Made by a program: the position numbers and the translations under genes. From an uncultured Clostridia bacterium (GTDB lineage Bacteria > Bacillota > Clostridia > Oscillospirales > UBA644): DNA of 6,025 bases. The stretch is from positions 1 through 6,025 of the forward strand of contig CAJGDF010000115.1 in NCBI GenBank assembly GCA_904502105.1. The letters are read 5' to 3'. Each line of letters starts with the position of its first letter. Positions within the stretch are counted from its first letter, which is position 1. The notes beneath the pieces were generated by a model. The model was not told the origin of the DNA, did no database searches, and saw nothing but the letters and a program-made list of their open reading frames with translations. Shown here one piece after another: positions 1 to 6,025 of the stretch.

Positions 1-1593
1 AAGACCTATATTTTCAACCTCATAGACACTCCGGGCCACGTTGACTTCAACTATGAAGTATCACGTTCTCTCGTTGCTTGCGAGGGCGCGGTACTTGTTG
101 TTGACGCATCTCAGGGCATTGAGGCTCAGACTCTTGCAAATACATACCTTGCAGTTGACAACGATCTTGAAATAGTGCCTGTTATAAACAAAATAGATCT
201 TCCGTCTGCAGACCCCGACAGAGTTATAAAAGAGATCGAAGATATAATCGGTATTCCGGCAGAAGATGCTCCGAGAGTTTCCGCAAAAACAGGCGAAAAC
301 TGCGAAGAGATACTTGAGCAGATAGTAAAGAACGTCCCTGCGCCTACCGGTGATAAGAATGCACCGTTGAAAGCACTTATTTTCGACAGTATCTACGACT
401 CTTACCGCGGTGTTATAGTTTACGTCCGCGTTGTTGACGGAACACTTCGTCCGGGCGAAAAGATCCGTCTTATGTCAACAGGTGCTGAATTTGACGTTGT
501 TGAAGTCGGTTGTCTGCGTCCCTTCGGTTTTGAAAAAGAAGAGGCGATCGAAGCAGGCGAAGTCGGCTATATAATGGCATCCATAAAAACAGTTCAGGAT
601 ACCCAGGTGGGTGATACCGTAACACACGCGGAAAACCCCGCAGACGAGCCCATGCCGGGTTATAAAAAAGTTCAGCCGATGGTATTCTCGGGTATCTATC
701 CCGCAGACGGTGCAAAATACGAGGATCTTCGAGAAGCGCTTGAAAAGCTTCAGTTGAACGACGCATCCCTTTCTTTTGAAAAAGAATCGTCCGCAGCTCT
801 CGGCTTCGGTTTCAGATGCGGCTTCCTCGGTCTTCTTCATATGGAAATAATCCAGGAAAGACTTGAAAGAGAATACAACCTCGACCTTGTTACAACAGCG
901 CCGAGCGTTATATATAAGATCAAAAAAATGACAGGCGAGGTTGAGTATTTGTCCAACCCGTCAGCATTCCCCTCTCCTTCTGAAATCGCAACGGCATACG
1001 AGCCTTTTGTTAAAGCAGATATACTTGCTCCGACAGATTACATCGGAACCATTATGGATCTTTGCACGGAACGCCGCGGTGTATTCAAAAACATGACCTA
1101 CATCGACGAGACACGAGTAAATCTCCATTACAGCCTGCCCCTTAACGAAATAATCTATGACTTTTTCGATGCTCTCAAATCAAAGACAAGAGGCTATGCA
1201 TCTCTCGACTACGAATTTGAAGATTATCTTGAAAGTAAGCTTGTTAAGCTTGACATTCTTCTTAACGGAGATATCGTTGACGCGCTTTCGTTTATCGTAC
1301 ATACCGACAAAGCATATTCAAGAGGCAGAAAGATAGCTGAAAGACTCAAGGAAAATATTCCCCGTCAGCTTTTCGAAATTCCCATTCAGGCAGCGGTGGG
1401 CGGTAAAATAATCGCAAGAGAAACCGTTAAAGCAATGAGAAAAGACGTTCTTGCAAAATGCTACGGCGGCGACATTACACGTAAAAAGAAACTTCTTGAA
1501 AAGCAGAAAGAAGGTAAGAAGAGAATGCGCTCCTTCGGTACAGTTGAGCTGAGCCAGGAAGCGTTCATGTCTGTTCTCAAATTTGACGAATGA
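1..1593 (+). CDS. lepA: Elongation factor 4 (LepA), 5'-truncated by the window edge
   Basis: Ribosome-associated translational GTPase (EF4/LepA) that acts on stalled or mis-translocated ribosomes and in 30S assembly (family knowledge). The frame is open from base 1 and ends at TGA 1591-1593, giving 530 visible residues. Visible G-domain motifs are G3 DTPGH (residues 9-13, with the catalytic-type His13), G4 NKID (63-66) and G5 SAK (94-96). Then come the domain II beta-barrel, the EF-G-like domains III and V (RGYASLDYE, then [14 protein letters not shown]), and the LepA-specific C-terminal domain containing [20 protein letters not shown] and ending in VLKFDE. LepA is usually about 600 aa, so roughly 70 N-terminal residues (P-loop G1 and switch I) lie upstream. 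A GTG at 175 is an internal valine codon, because conserved G3 sequence lies before it. The last bases overlap the next gene by 4 nt. Identification is very secure. Confidence 0.98.
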   Translation, partial: KTYIFNLIDTPGHVDFNYEVSRSLVACEGAVLVVDASQGIEAQTLANTYLAVDNDLEIVPVINKIDLPSADPDRVIKEIEDIIGIPAEDAPRVSAKTGENCEEILEQIVKNVPAPTGDKNAPLKALIFDSIYDSYRGVIVYVRVVDGTLRPGEKIRLMSTGAEFDVVEVGCLRPFGFEKEEAIEAGEVGYIMASIKTVQDTQVGDTVTHAENPADEPMPGYKKVQPMVFSGIYPADGAKYEDLREALEKLQLNDASLSFEKESSAALGFGFRCGFLGLLHMEIIQERLEREYNLDLVTTAPSVIYKIKKMTGEVEYLSNPSAFPSPSEIATAYEPFVKADILAPTDYIGTIMDLCTERRGVFKNMTYIDETRVNLHYSLPLNEIIYDFFDALKSKTRGYASLDYEFEDYLESKLVKLDILLNGDIVDALSFIVHTDKAYSRGRKIAERLKENIPRQLFEIPIQAAVGGKIIARETVKAMRKDVLAKCYGGDITRKKKLLEKQKEGKKRMRSFGTVELSQEAFMSVLKFDE

Positions 1594-2300
1594 CGGATTA
1601 CGATATTATTGCCTCTGTTTACGATGAATTTACGGATGGCTTTGACCATGTAAATTATCTCGACAGAATATTCGAAAAAGCACCTTTTCTTCCTAAGGAA
1701 GGTCTTGCGGTAGACTGCGGATGCGGCACAGGCACATTGATCACAGAGCTGACAAAGCGCGGATATTCGTGCACCGGTGTTGATATTTCGCCCGAGATGC
1801 TTGAAATAGCCGCTGAAAAGCTTGATGAAAACGGCATTGAGCCCCATCTTATCTGCCAGCCGCTTGAAAAGATCGATCTTTACGGCGCATACGATCTTTG
1901 CTTCTGTTCACTTGATACCCTTAATCATTTAACAAGAAAACAGCTTGCATCGTTTGTCGGAAGGCTCATAAATTTTACCGAGCCAGGCGGATATTTTATC
2001 TTTGATGTAAAAACAGAAGCGTTGATGAAAAAAAATGCGGCACTCCGTGTTATTGACAGAGAAACATCGACCCTTATTCTTGACGGGGCTTTTTCAAGAG
2101 GTATTCTTACAAATTATATAACCGTATTCTCCGGAGACGGGCAGGAATACGAACGTTATGACAGCATTGTAAAAGAAACTCTTTACACAAGAGACGAGCT
2201 GAAAACGCTTCTTAAACAAAAGGGATTCACTCCTGTAAAGGTTTTCTCATTTATGGGAAGAGACATATTTATAGCGCAAAAACGCGAGGCGAAAATATGA
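1590..2300 (+). CDS. Class I SAM-dependent methyltransferase, substrate unknown
   Basis: Small Rossmann-fold methyltransferase of 236 aa, probably cytoplasmic. Motif I, the SAM-binding glycine loop, is VDCGCGTG at residues 41-48. Motif II follows as GVDISPEML (63-71), where the acidic residue D65 would bind the ribose hydroxyls. [14 protein letters not shown] (101-114) is the motif IV region, and [10 protein letters not shown] (131-140) is the usual post-motif strand. The C-terminal part carries [15 protein letters not shown] (199-213), a common ending in Methyltransf_11/25-type proteins. No membrane segment or extra domain is seen. The ATG sits in an ATGA overlap with the lepA stop and has no clear Shine-Dalgarno sequence, so expression probably depends on translational reinitiation after lepA. 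The fold assignment is firm. The substrate (small molecule, RNA or protein) cannot be read from the sequence, and proximity to lepA does not prove a ribosomal target. Confidence 0.9.
   Translation: MTDYDIIASVYDEFTDGFDHVNYLDRIFEKAPFLPKEGLAVDCGCGTGTLITELTKRGYSCTGVDISPEMLEIAAEKLDENGIEPHLICQPLEKIDLYGAYDLCFCSLDTLNHLTRKQLASFVGRLINFTEPGGYFIFDVKTEALMKKNAALRVIDRETSTLILDGAFSRGILTNYITVFSGDGQEYERYDSIVKETLYTRDELKTLLKQKGFTPVKVFSFMGRDIFIAQKREAKI
2286..2289 (+). promoter_or_regulatory. Ribosome binding site for the DUF2156 gene
   Basis: GAGG lies 7 nt upstream of the ATG at 2297, inside the end of the methyltransferase gene. It supports that ATG as the start and suggests independent ribosome loading on top of the ATGA coupling. 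Confidence 0.6.
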
Positions 2301-3187
2301 TATTCAAAAAGCTGGAGCTTGACGATGCACATATAATTCGCCCGTTTCTTGAAAAACGTGATTCAAGGCTCAGCGATTTTTCTTTGGGCGGCATATTTAT
2401 GTGGAGAGACTATCTTCACACCGAATATGCAATAGAAGACGGTGTGCTTTTCCTTAAAGCCGTATATCCGAAAGAAGAACCGTCCTTCTGCATTCCGTTC
2501 GGCGGAGACGAAGATGAAAACATACGTAAAATATTCGGCTATTGCAAAGAAAATGATCTCAGGCCTTTCTTTTTTGCGGTATCATCGGACGAGTTAAAAA
2601 TTCTCGAAGAAAAATACGATGTTTTGCAGATTGTTTCCGACAGAGACAGCTTTGACTATTATTACAAAGCCGACGACCTGAAAAATTTTTCGGGCAAAAA
2701 ATTTCACGGACAAAAAAATCATATAAATAAATTCAAAAAAGAAAATCCGGACTATTCTTTTGAAGAAATAACAAAAGATAATATTGGACAAGTCAAAGAA
2801 TTTTTTGAGATGTATTCATCCGAAAACACCAAAGACCACGTTCTTGCAAAAGAAGAGAAGACGAAGGTTTATGAGGTTCTGGACAATACAGATAAATACG
2901 GATTTTCGGGGCTTATTCTCAAGGTAAACGAAAAGATAGTCGGAATGACATTCGGTGATACGGTAAACGAAACTCTTTTCGTTCATATTGAAAAGGCTGA
3001 CAAATCAATAAACGGTGCATACCAGATGATAGTCAGCGAATTCGCAAAAAGGTATGCCACAGGAAATATACAATATATAAACAGAGGCGACGATGTTGGT
3101 GACGAGGGTCTCAGACGCTCCAAGCTTTCATACCAGCCGATAGAAATACTTGAAAAACATACTGTTCTCTTAGGGAACATTCGGTAG
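2297..3187 (+). CDS. DUF2156 / LPG_synthase_C-type protein, soluble, GNAT-like fold
   Basis: A 296-aa protein resembling the DUF2156 family, which is related to the C-terminal catalytic domain of phosphatidylglycerol lysyltransferase (MprF). That domain is a tandem GNAT-like fold that transfers aminoacyl groups from tRNA. Recognisable points are the N-terminal DFSLGGIFMWRDY (27-39), the central GKKFHGQKNHINKFKK (133-148), and the C-terminal YINRGDDVGDEGLRRSKLSY (260-279). The last matches the family pattern of an acidic/glycine stretch followed by GLR..K.SY.P. No hydrophobic transmembrane stretches are present, so unlike MprF it has no flippase domain and should be cytoplasmic or peripheral. 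The start is ATG 2297, in a 4-nt ATGA overlap with the methyltransferase and with a GAGG 7 nt upstream. The gap to the next gene is 5 nt. Family assignment is good. Whether it uses aminoacyl-tRNA or another acyl donor is unknown. Confidence 0.82.
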   Translation: MIFKKLELDDAHIIRPFLEKRDSRLSDFSLGGIFMWRDYLHTEYAIEDGVLFLKAVYPKEEPSFCIPFGGDEDENIRKIFGYCKENDLRPFFFAVSSDELKILEEKYDVLQIVSDRDSFDYYYKADDLKNFSGKKFHGQKNHINKFKKENPDYSFEEITKDNIGQVKEFFEMYSSENTKDHVLAKEEKTKVYEVLDNTDKYGFSGLILKVNEKIVGMTFGDTVNETLFVHIEKADKSINGAYQMIVSEFAKRYATGNIQYINRGDDVGDEGLRRSKLSYQPIEILEKHTVLLGNIR

Positions 3188-3192
3188 AAAAT

Positions 3193-3930
3193 ATGAAAAA
3201 CGAAGTTATTCAAAGATATATACAGGGTGACACCCTTATTATCGTTTCTTCCGTCAGAGATATCTGTGAGGAAATAGCGGAAAAACAAAACCTTACCCTT
3301 AACGGAGATTATATCTCTCTCGGTTACGCGGCAGCATTTACCGCTGCTCTTTCGGCTGAACAGAAAGAAGCCGAAACATACATAACCGCTTGCTTCAAAT
3401 GGGTAAAAACAAAAAAAATGATGGCTGTTACGGCTTTCGGTGACGGACGAGTCTGCGCATACTCGGATACGTTTGAACCCCCGAGCGGAGTGGAAGGCGT
3501 TATTCTTGAGGTAACAAGACACTCTGACGTAGGCGGAGATTATCACAGCGTTGTTCTCGGCAGAAATATTCAGGGTGCGGTAAATGCGTACATAACCGAA
3601 AGTATGCAGAGGAACGCAAAATGGAAAGTTATAAGAGACGGAAGAATGTCTGTCGGTGTTTTTGCCGAAGAACTTCCCGGATCAAACGACCTTAGAAAAG
3701 TCTGGGATTCGGTAAAACCGTTCTGCAGAGCCTTAGATGAAGAAGAATTAATAAAAGGCGGATGCGAAAAGCTTGGTGAAAGCGAACTTACGTTCGGATG
3801 TCACTGTTCAAAACGCAGCGCTCAAAGAATACTTGAAACATTACCGAAAGAAGAAAGAGCTTCTCTCGGACCGACGGCAGAAGTTGTATGTAAATTCTGC
3901 GGAAGAAAATATGAGGTGGAAAATGAATAA
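3193..3930 (+). CDS. hslO: Hsp33-family redox-regulated chaperone, short divergent form
   Basis: Hsp33 is a cytosolic holdase activated when its C-terminal zinc-binding cysteines are oxidised (family knowledge). This 245-aa protein has the C-terminal CxC...CxxC pattern: C203 and C205 in FGCHCSKRS, then C233 and C236 in CKFCGRKY. Those are the four expected zinc ligands, placed at the very C-terminus as in the family. The N-terminal half shows the Hsp33 layout: a short beta segment, ISLGYAAAFTAAL (41-53), AVTAFGDGRVCAYSD (78-92), and NAYITESMQRNAKWKV (131-146), equivalent to the YF..SEQ helix. Bacterial Hsp33 is usually near 290 aa, so this copy is about 45 residues short and weakly conserved, and it has five further cysteines (25, 67, 88, 178, 191). 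ATG 3193 gives a family-like N-terminus but has no good Shine-Dalgarno, so coupling from the gene 5 nt upstream is likely. It overlaps pyrK by 8 nt. Confidence 0.85.
   Translation: MKNEVIQRYIQGDTLIIVSSVRDICEEIAEKQNLTLNGDYISLGYAAAFTAALSAEQKEAETYITACFKWVKTKKMMAVTAFGDGRVCAYSDTFEPPSGVEGVILEVTRHSDVGGDYHSVVLGRNIQGAVNAYITESMQRNAKWKVIRDGRMSVGVFAEELPGSNDLRKVWDSVKPFCRALDEEELIKGGCEKLGESELTFGCHCSKRSAQRILETLPKEERASLGPTAEVVCKFCGRKYEVENE
3913..3918 (+). promoter_or_regulatory. Ribosome binding site that fixes the pyrK start
   Basis: GAGGTG, a 6-base match to the anti-Shine-Dalgarno complement (AAGGAGGTGAT), lies 4 nt before ATG 3923, inside the end of hslO. It favours ATG 3923 over the in-frame ATG at 3911, which it overlaps, and over the ATG at 3773, which would bury pyrK 158 nt inside hslO. 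Confidence 0.7.
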
Positions 3931-4663
3931 CAATCATCTTTTCTGTGAGATTCTCACAAAACAAACCTATGAAAAACTCGTTGATATCACCGTTGCATTT
4001 CCCGATGCGGATAAGATCTGCGCTCCGGGTCAGTTCATTCACGTTCTCTGCGGCGGAAAGACATTTTTAAGACGTCCGATCAGTATCTGCGATGTAACAA
4101 AAGACACTCTTCGCTTTATTTTTGAGATCAGAGGCGAAGGAACAAAAGAACTTTCAGAAAAAAAAGTCGGCGATATCGTTGATATGCTCGCACCTCTCGG
4201 TCACGGCTTTGAGCTTACAAAAGACGATGAAAACGTTGTTGCAATCGGCGGCGGCATAGGCTGTTTCCCCCTTCTCAATGCAGTTAAGGCTTGCGGAAGT
4301 GCAAAAGCTATCCTCGGTTTCAGAAATAAAGAGGCTGTTTACGACAATTTCATTGAAGATTTCGAAAAAATCTGCCCTGTAAATCTCATGTCCGATGACG
4401 GTTCGGCAGGTGTTAAAGGATTTACAACCCAGGGACTCGAACAGATGATCGCAAACGGCGAAAAGATCTCAAAGATCATCACCTGCGGCCCGATGGTAAT
4501 GATGGAAAAAATCATTGATATCGCACAGAAAAACAACATCCCCTGCCTCGCTTCCTTTGAAGAGAGAATGGGTTGCGGTATCGGTACATGTCTTTGCTGT
4601 TCAACTAAAGTAAACGGTCAGAGACGCTGCATCTGCAAAGAAGGCCCTGTTCTTAATTTCTAA
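3923..4663 (+). CDS. pyrK: Dihydroorotate dehydrogenase B, electron transfer subunit (PyrK)
   Basis: The FAD and [2Fe-2S] subunit of class 1B dihydroorotate dehydrogenase. It passes electrons from dihydroorotate oxidation in PyrD to NAD+, in pyrimidine synthesis. The 246 residues match the family length. Visible features are APGQFIHV (34-41); the flavin-binding RRPISICDV (50-58); EIRGEGTKELS (68-78); the NAD-binding glycine loop AIGGGIGCFPLL (107-118); CGPMVMM (188-194); and the iron-sulfur motif at 214-242. The probable cluster ligands there are C218, C223, C226 and C238, matching GCGIGxCxxC...C of Bacillus PyrK, with additional cysteines C225 and C236. The start is ATG 3923, preceded by GAGGTG and overlapping the end of hslO by 8 nt. 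No pyrD follows: a hairpin and an unrelated promoter come next, so the catalytic partner must be elsewhere. Related electron-transfer flavoproteins (NfnA/SudB type) are a less likely alternative. Confidence 0.93.
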   Translation: MNNNHLFCEILTKQTYEKLVDITVAFPDADKICAPGQFIHVLCGGKTFLRRPISICDVTKDTLRFIFEIRGEGTKELSEKKVGDIVDMLAPLGHGFELTKDDENVVAIGGGIGCFPLLNAVKACGSAKAILGFRNKEAVYDNFIEDFEKICPVNLMSDDGSAGVKGFTTQGLEQMIANGEKISKIITCGPMVMMEKIIDIAQKNNIPCLASFEERMGCGIGTCLCCSTKVNGQRRCICKEGPVLNF

Positions 4664-4671
4664 AAAAACGC

Positions 4672-4705
4672 TCGGAGTGTTGAGACAAAAGTCTTAACGC
4701 TCCGA
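4672..4705. terminator. Hairpin after pyrK, probable transcription terminator
   Basis: Arms 4673-4686 and 4691-4704 pair over 14 bp without a mismatch (two are G-U), with an AAAA loop. One more T-A pair (4672/4705) can close it. The stem begins 9 nt after the pyrK stop. On the + strand no T-tract follows it (AAATGATG). On the - strand it is followed by GCG and then seven T (complement of 4662-4668), so the canonical rho-independent layout is on the minus side. It may act in both directions, or serve as a 3'-end stabilising structure for the lepA-pyrK transcript. Confidence 0.55.
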
Positions 4706-4800
4706 AATGATGTTTACAGATAATTTCACACGTAAAAATAACTTGATTTCAAGCGAATTTCCGTGGTTTGTAACTTTTTTTCTAATATTTCAAATGTGTA
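4706..4800. other. AT-rich intergenic stretch without a gene
   Basis: No reading frame with a plausible start and ribosome binding site is seen here. It contains a 12-bp small inverted repeat, CTTGATTTCAAG (4742-4753, 5-bp arms), and a run of seven T (4775-4781). The last 30 bases before the -35 element are A/T-rich and could serve as an UP element for the promoter that follows. No tRNA-like or riboswitch-like fold was recognised. Confidence 0.5.
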
Positions 4801-4829
4801 TTGACAACACAGGAATTTTGTGTTATAAT
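4801..4829 (+). promoter_or_regulatory. Strong consensus housekeeping-sigma promoter of hisZG
   Basis: The -35 TTGACA (4801-4806) and -10 TATAAT (4824-4829) are both perfect consensus, with the optimal 17-nt spacer. A TG at 4821-4822 gives an extended -10 (TGTTATAAT). A transcription start near 4836-4837 is expected, leaving a leader of roughly 53 nt before ATG 4890. A/T-rich DNA precedes the -35. The next gene on this strand is hisZG, so this should be its promoter. Activity is inferred from sequence only. Confidence 0.92.
4806..4824. promoter_or_regulatory. Inverted repeat in the promoter spacer, candidate operator
   Basis: AACACA (4806-4811) and TGTGTT (4819-4824) form a perfect 6-bp inverted repeat separated by 7 nt. 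It fills the space between, and touches, the -35 and -10 elements. A dimeric repressor bound here would block RNA polymerase. The binding protein is unknown. A histidine-responsive repressor of the TrpR-like HisR/YerC type is one possibility, but I cannot confirm a motif match. The arms partly coincide with promoter bases, so chance symmetry is possible. Confidence 0.4.
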
Positions 4830-4835
4830 GTATAA

Positions 4836-4853
4836 ACTTTATTTAGATAAAGT
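4836..4853. repeat. Short palindrome at the expected transcription start
   Basis: CTTTAT (4837-4842) and ATAAAG (4847-4852) are perfectly complementary around TTAG, and A4836/T4853 can add one more pair. In RNA this would be a weak 7-bp, mostly A-U hairpin at the very 5' end of the hisZG message, possibly protecting it from decay. In DNA it could be a second operator half. The low GC makes a chance origin plausible. Confidence 0.35.
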
Positions 4854-4889
4854 GATAAATAAATAAAAAATTCTAACGGATAATTAATT

Positions 4890-6025
4890 ATGAAGAATAT
4901 TGATTTCGGTCGTACAGACGGTCGCCGCGACTATATTTTCGGCGATGCAATGCTCAGGCGAGAGATATGCGAAAAGCTTGTTCGCCTTTTAAGTGATTCG
5001 GGTTATAAAGAAACGGTTACCCCAACTGCTGAATATTTTGATGTATTTTCCGCAGACCCGACAAGATCCATGGGTGACAACGTATATAAATTTACAGATG
5101 AAAGAAACAGACTCATGGCGCTTCGCTGTGACTGTACTGTTCCCATTGCCAGAATTGCGGCAACAAAGCTTACAGATACACCTCTCCCCTACCGCCTTTT
5201 CTACTGTCAGAATGTTTTTTCCGCACCCAATGCGGCAAATGCCTTGACTGAATCAACACAGTGCGGCGCAGAGCTTATAGGAACAGCTCCCGAAAACATG
5301 ATGGATGCTGACATTGAAATACTTGAACTTGCGGCAAAGAGTATGCAGACACTTTTCGGCCTTGATTTCAGAATTGAGATAGGTCACGGAAAACTGTTTA
5401 CAACTCTCGCAGAGATGTATAACATAGATCCTGAAACGTCCGAAATAATACGTAAGCTTATTGAAAAGAAAAACTTTGCTTCCATCGAAACGATGAAAAT
5501 ACCGAAGCCATTCAAAATGCTCCCGAAGATGTTCGGCAATGCAGATGATGTTGACCTTGCATCATTGGACGATTTTGCCAACGAAACAGGCTCGGAAAAA
5601 ATCAGAGAAATAGTTGACTACATAAAAACACTCATAATAAAGCTCAAGGAAAAAGGCTACGGAAAATGTCTTTCATTTGACCTCGGTCTTGTCGGCAGAC
5701 TTGACTATTACACCGGCATAATATTCGGCGGGTTTGTCAGCGGACTCGGCCATGCTGTTCTTTTGGGCGGCAGATACGATAATCTCACGGCTAATTTCGG
5801 GAGAGATCTTCCCGCTACAGGCTTCAGTATAACGGTTGACGATATTTTTGATCTTCTCAAAAACAGAAAAGAAGATGTTCAGCCTGAAAAGCCGCTTCGA
5901 CCGATAAGAATAGCACTCACAAAAGGCAGACTTGAAAAGAAAACCATTGAGCTTTTTGAAAAGAACGGCGTTGACTGTTCTTCTCTCATAAACAAGGGCC
6001 GCAAGCTTGTATTTCCTCTTAACGG
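4890..6025 (+). CDS. hisZG: HisZ-HisG fusion: ATP phosphoribosyltransferase regulatory plus catalytic subunit, 3'-truncated
   Basis: One open frame of 378 full codons running off the window. Residues 1 to about 325 are HisZ, the HisRS-like regulatory subunit that activates short-form HisG and mediates histidine feedback. Signs are GRRDYIFGDAMLR (11-23), the class II motif 2-like region LRCDCTVPIAR (78-88) followed by YRLFYCQNVF (101-110), ESTQCGAELIG (121-131), the HisRS-type loop GRLDYYTGIIFGGF (269-282), and GGRYDNL (293-299) with ATGFSITVDDI (309-319). No anticodon-binding domain follows, so it is not a HisRS. After a charged/proline linker (about 325-338) the chain becomes HisG: RIALTKGRLEKKTIELFEKN (340-359), then GRKLVF (370-375). 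HisG condenses ATP and PRPP, the first step of histidine synthesis. ATG 4890 follows an in-frame stop at 4881-4883 and only a weak GGA (4878-4880). There is no stop between the two parts. In most bacteria with this system the genes are separate. Confidence 0.9.
   Translation, partial: MKNIDFGRTDGRRDYIFGDAMLRREICEKLVRLLSDSGYKETVTPTAEYFDVFSADPTRSMGDNVYKFTDERNRLMALRCDCTVPIARIAATKLTDTPLPYRLFYCQNVFSAPNAANALTESTQCGAELIGTAPENMMDADIEILELAAKSMQTLFGLDFRIEIGHGKLFTTLAEMYNIDPETSEIIRKLIEKKNFASIETMKIPKPFKMLPKMFGNADDVDLASLDDFANETGSEKIREIVDYIKTLIIKLKEKGYGKCLSFDLGLVGRLDYYTGIIFGGFVSGLGHAVLLGGRYDNLTANFGRDLPATGFSITVDDIFDLLKNRKEDVQPEKPLRPIRIALTKGRLEKKTIELFEKNGVDCSSLINKGRKLVFPLN

Noticed and set aside
475..840. Minus-strand reading frames opposite lepA, and similar ones opposite the other genes (for example 1461-1847, 2983-3546 and 5384-5581)
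   Set aside because: They are opposite strongly conserved coding sequence, lack family motifs and good ribosome binding sites, and have shadow-like composition.
175..1593. lepA starting at GTG 175
   Set aside because: The same frame is open from base 1 and encodes the conserved DTPGH motif upstream of 175, so GTG is an internal valine and the true start lies outside the window.
3773..4663. A 296-residue version of PyrK starting at ATG 3773
   Set aside because: The extra 50 residues are an out-of-frame reading of the hslO C-terminus and match nothing in PyrK. ATG 3923 has a good ribosome binding site and gives the family length.
4771..4781. The T7 run as a + strand rho-independent terminator
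   Set aside because: No stable stem-loop directly precedes the run; it is more likely part of the A/T-rich DNA upstream of the promoter.
4706..4889. T-box or riboswitch leader for the histidine gene
   Set aside because: The consensus promoter leaves only about 53 nt before the start codon, and no T-box core sequence or terminator/antiterminator pair is seen.
4993..5247. A separate 84-residue + strand reading frame
   Set aside because: It lies wholly inside the hisZ part in another frame and has no recognisable motif; the HisZ frame explains this DNA fully.
4890..5860. Histidyl-tRNA synthetase (hisS) rather than HisZ
   Set aside because: The HisRS signature motifs are altered (LRCDCT, GRLDYYTG), no anticodon-binding domain follows, and the chain continues straight into HisG.

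Overview
The window looks like chromosomal DNA of an anaerobic, low-to-mid GC Firmicute of the class Clostridia, probably a gut-type Oscillospiraceae/Ruminococcaceae relative. This is inferred from three things: AT-leaning codon use with many ATA, AGA and AAA codons; clostridial-looking LepA, PyrK and HisZ sequences; and use of the short, HisZ-dependent histidine pathway enzyme. No RNA gene, insertion sequence, CRISPR array or phage gene is visible. All supported genes are on the + strand.

Region 1 (1-4663) is a tightly packed gene string: the 3' part of lepA (elongation factor 4), a class I SAM-dependent methyltransferase, a soluble DUF2156/LPG_synthase_C-type acyltransferase-like protein, a short divergent Hsp33 redox chaperone, and pyrK, the iron-sulfur/FAD electron-transfer subunit of class 1B dihydroorotate dehydrogenase. 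The junctions are a 4-nt ATGA overlap, a second 4-nt ATGA overlap, a 5-nt gap and an 8-nt overlap, which is strong evidence for one translationally coupled operon. A 14-15 bp hairpin lies just after pyrK.

Region 2 (4664-4889) is the only real intergenic stretch. It holds that hairpin, then AT-rich DNA, then a textbook promoter (TTGACA, 17 nt, TATAAT, with an extended -10 TG). The promoter carries a perfect inverted repeat inside its spacer and a second small palindrome at the expected transcription start. The leader is only about 50 nt, too short for a T-box.

Region 3 (4890-6025, runs off the end) is one uninterrupted reading frame that begins as HisZ, the HisRS-like regulatory subunit of ATP phosphoribosyltransferase. 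After a short charged/proline linker it continues in frame into the N-terminus of HisG, the catalytic subunit. This apparent HisZ-HisG fusion is the most notable observation in the window. It would bring the regulatory and catalytic halves of the first histidine-biosynthesis enzyme together in one chain, behind a strong and possibly operator-controlled promoter.
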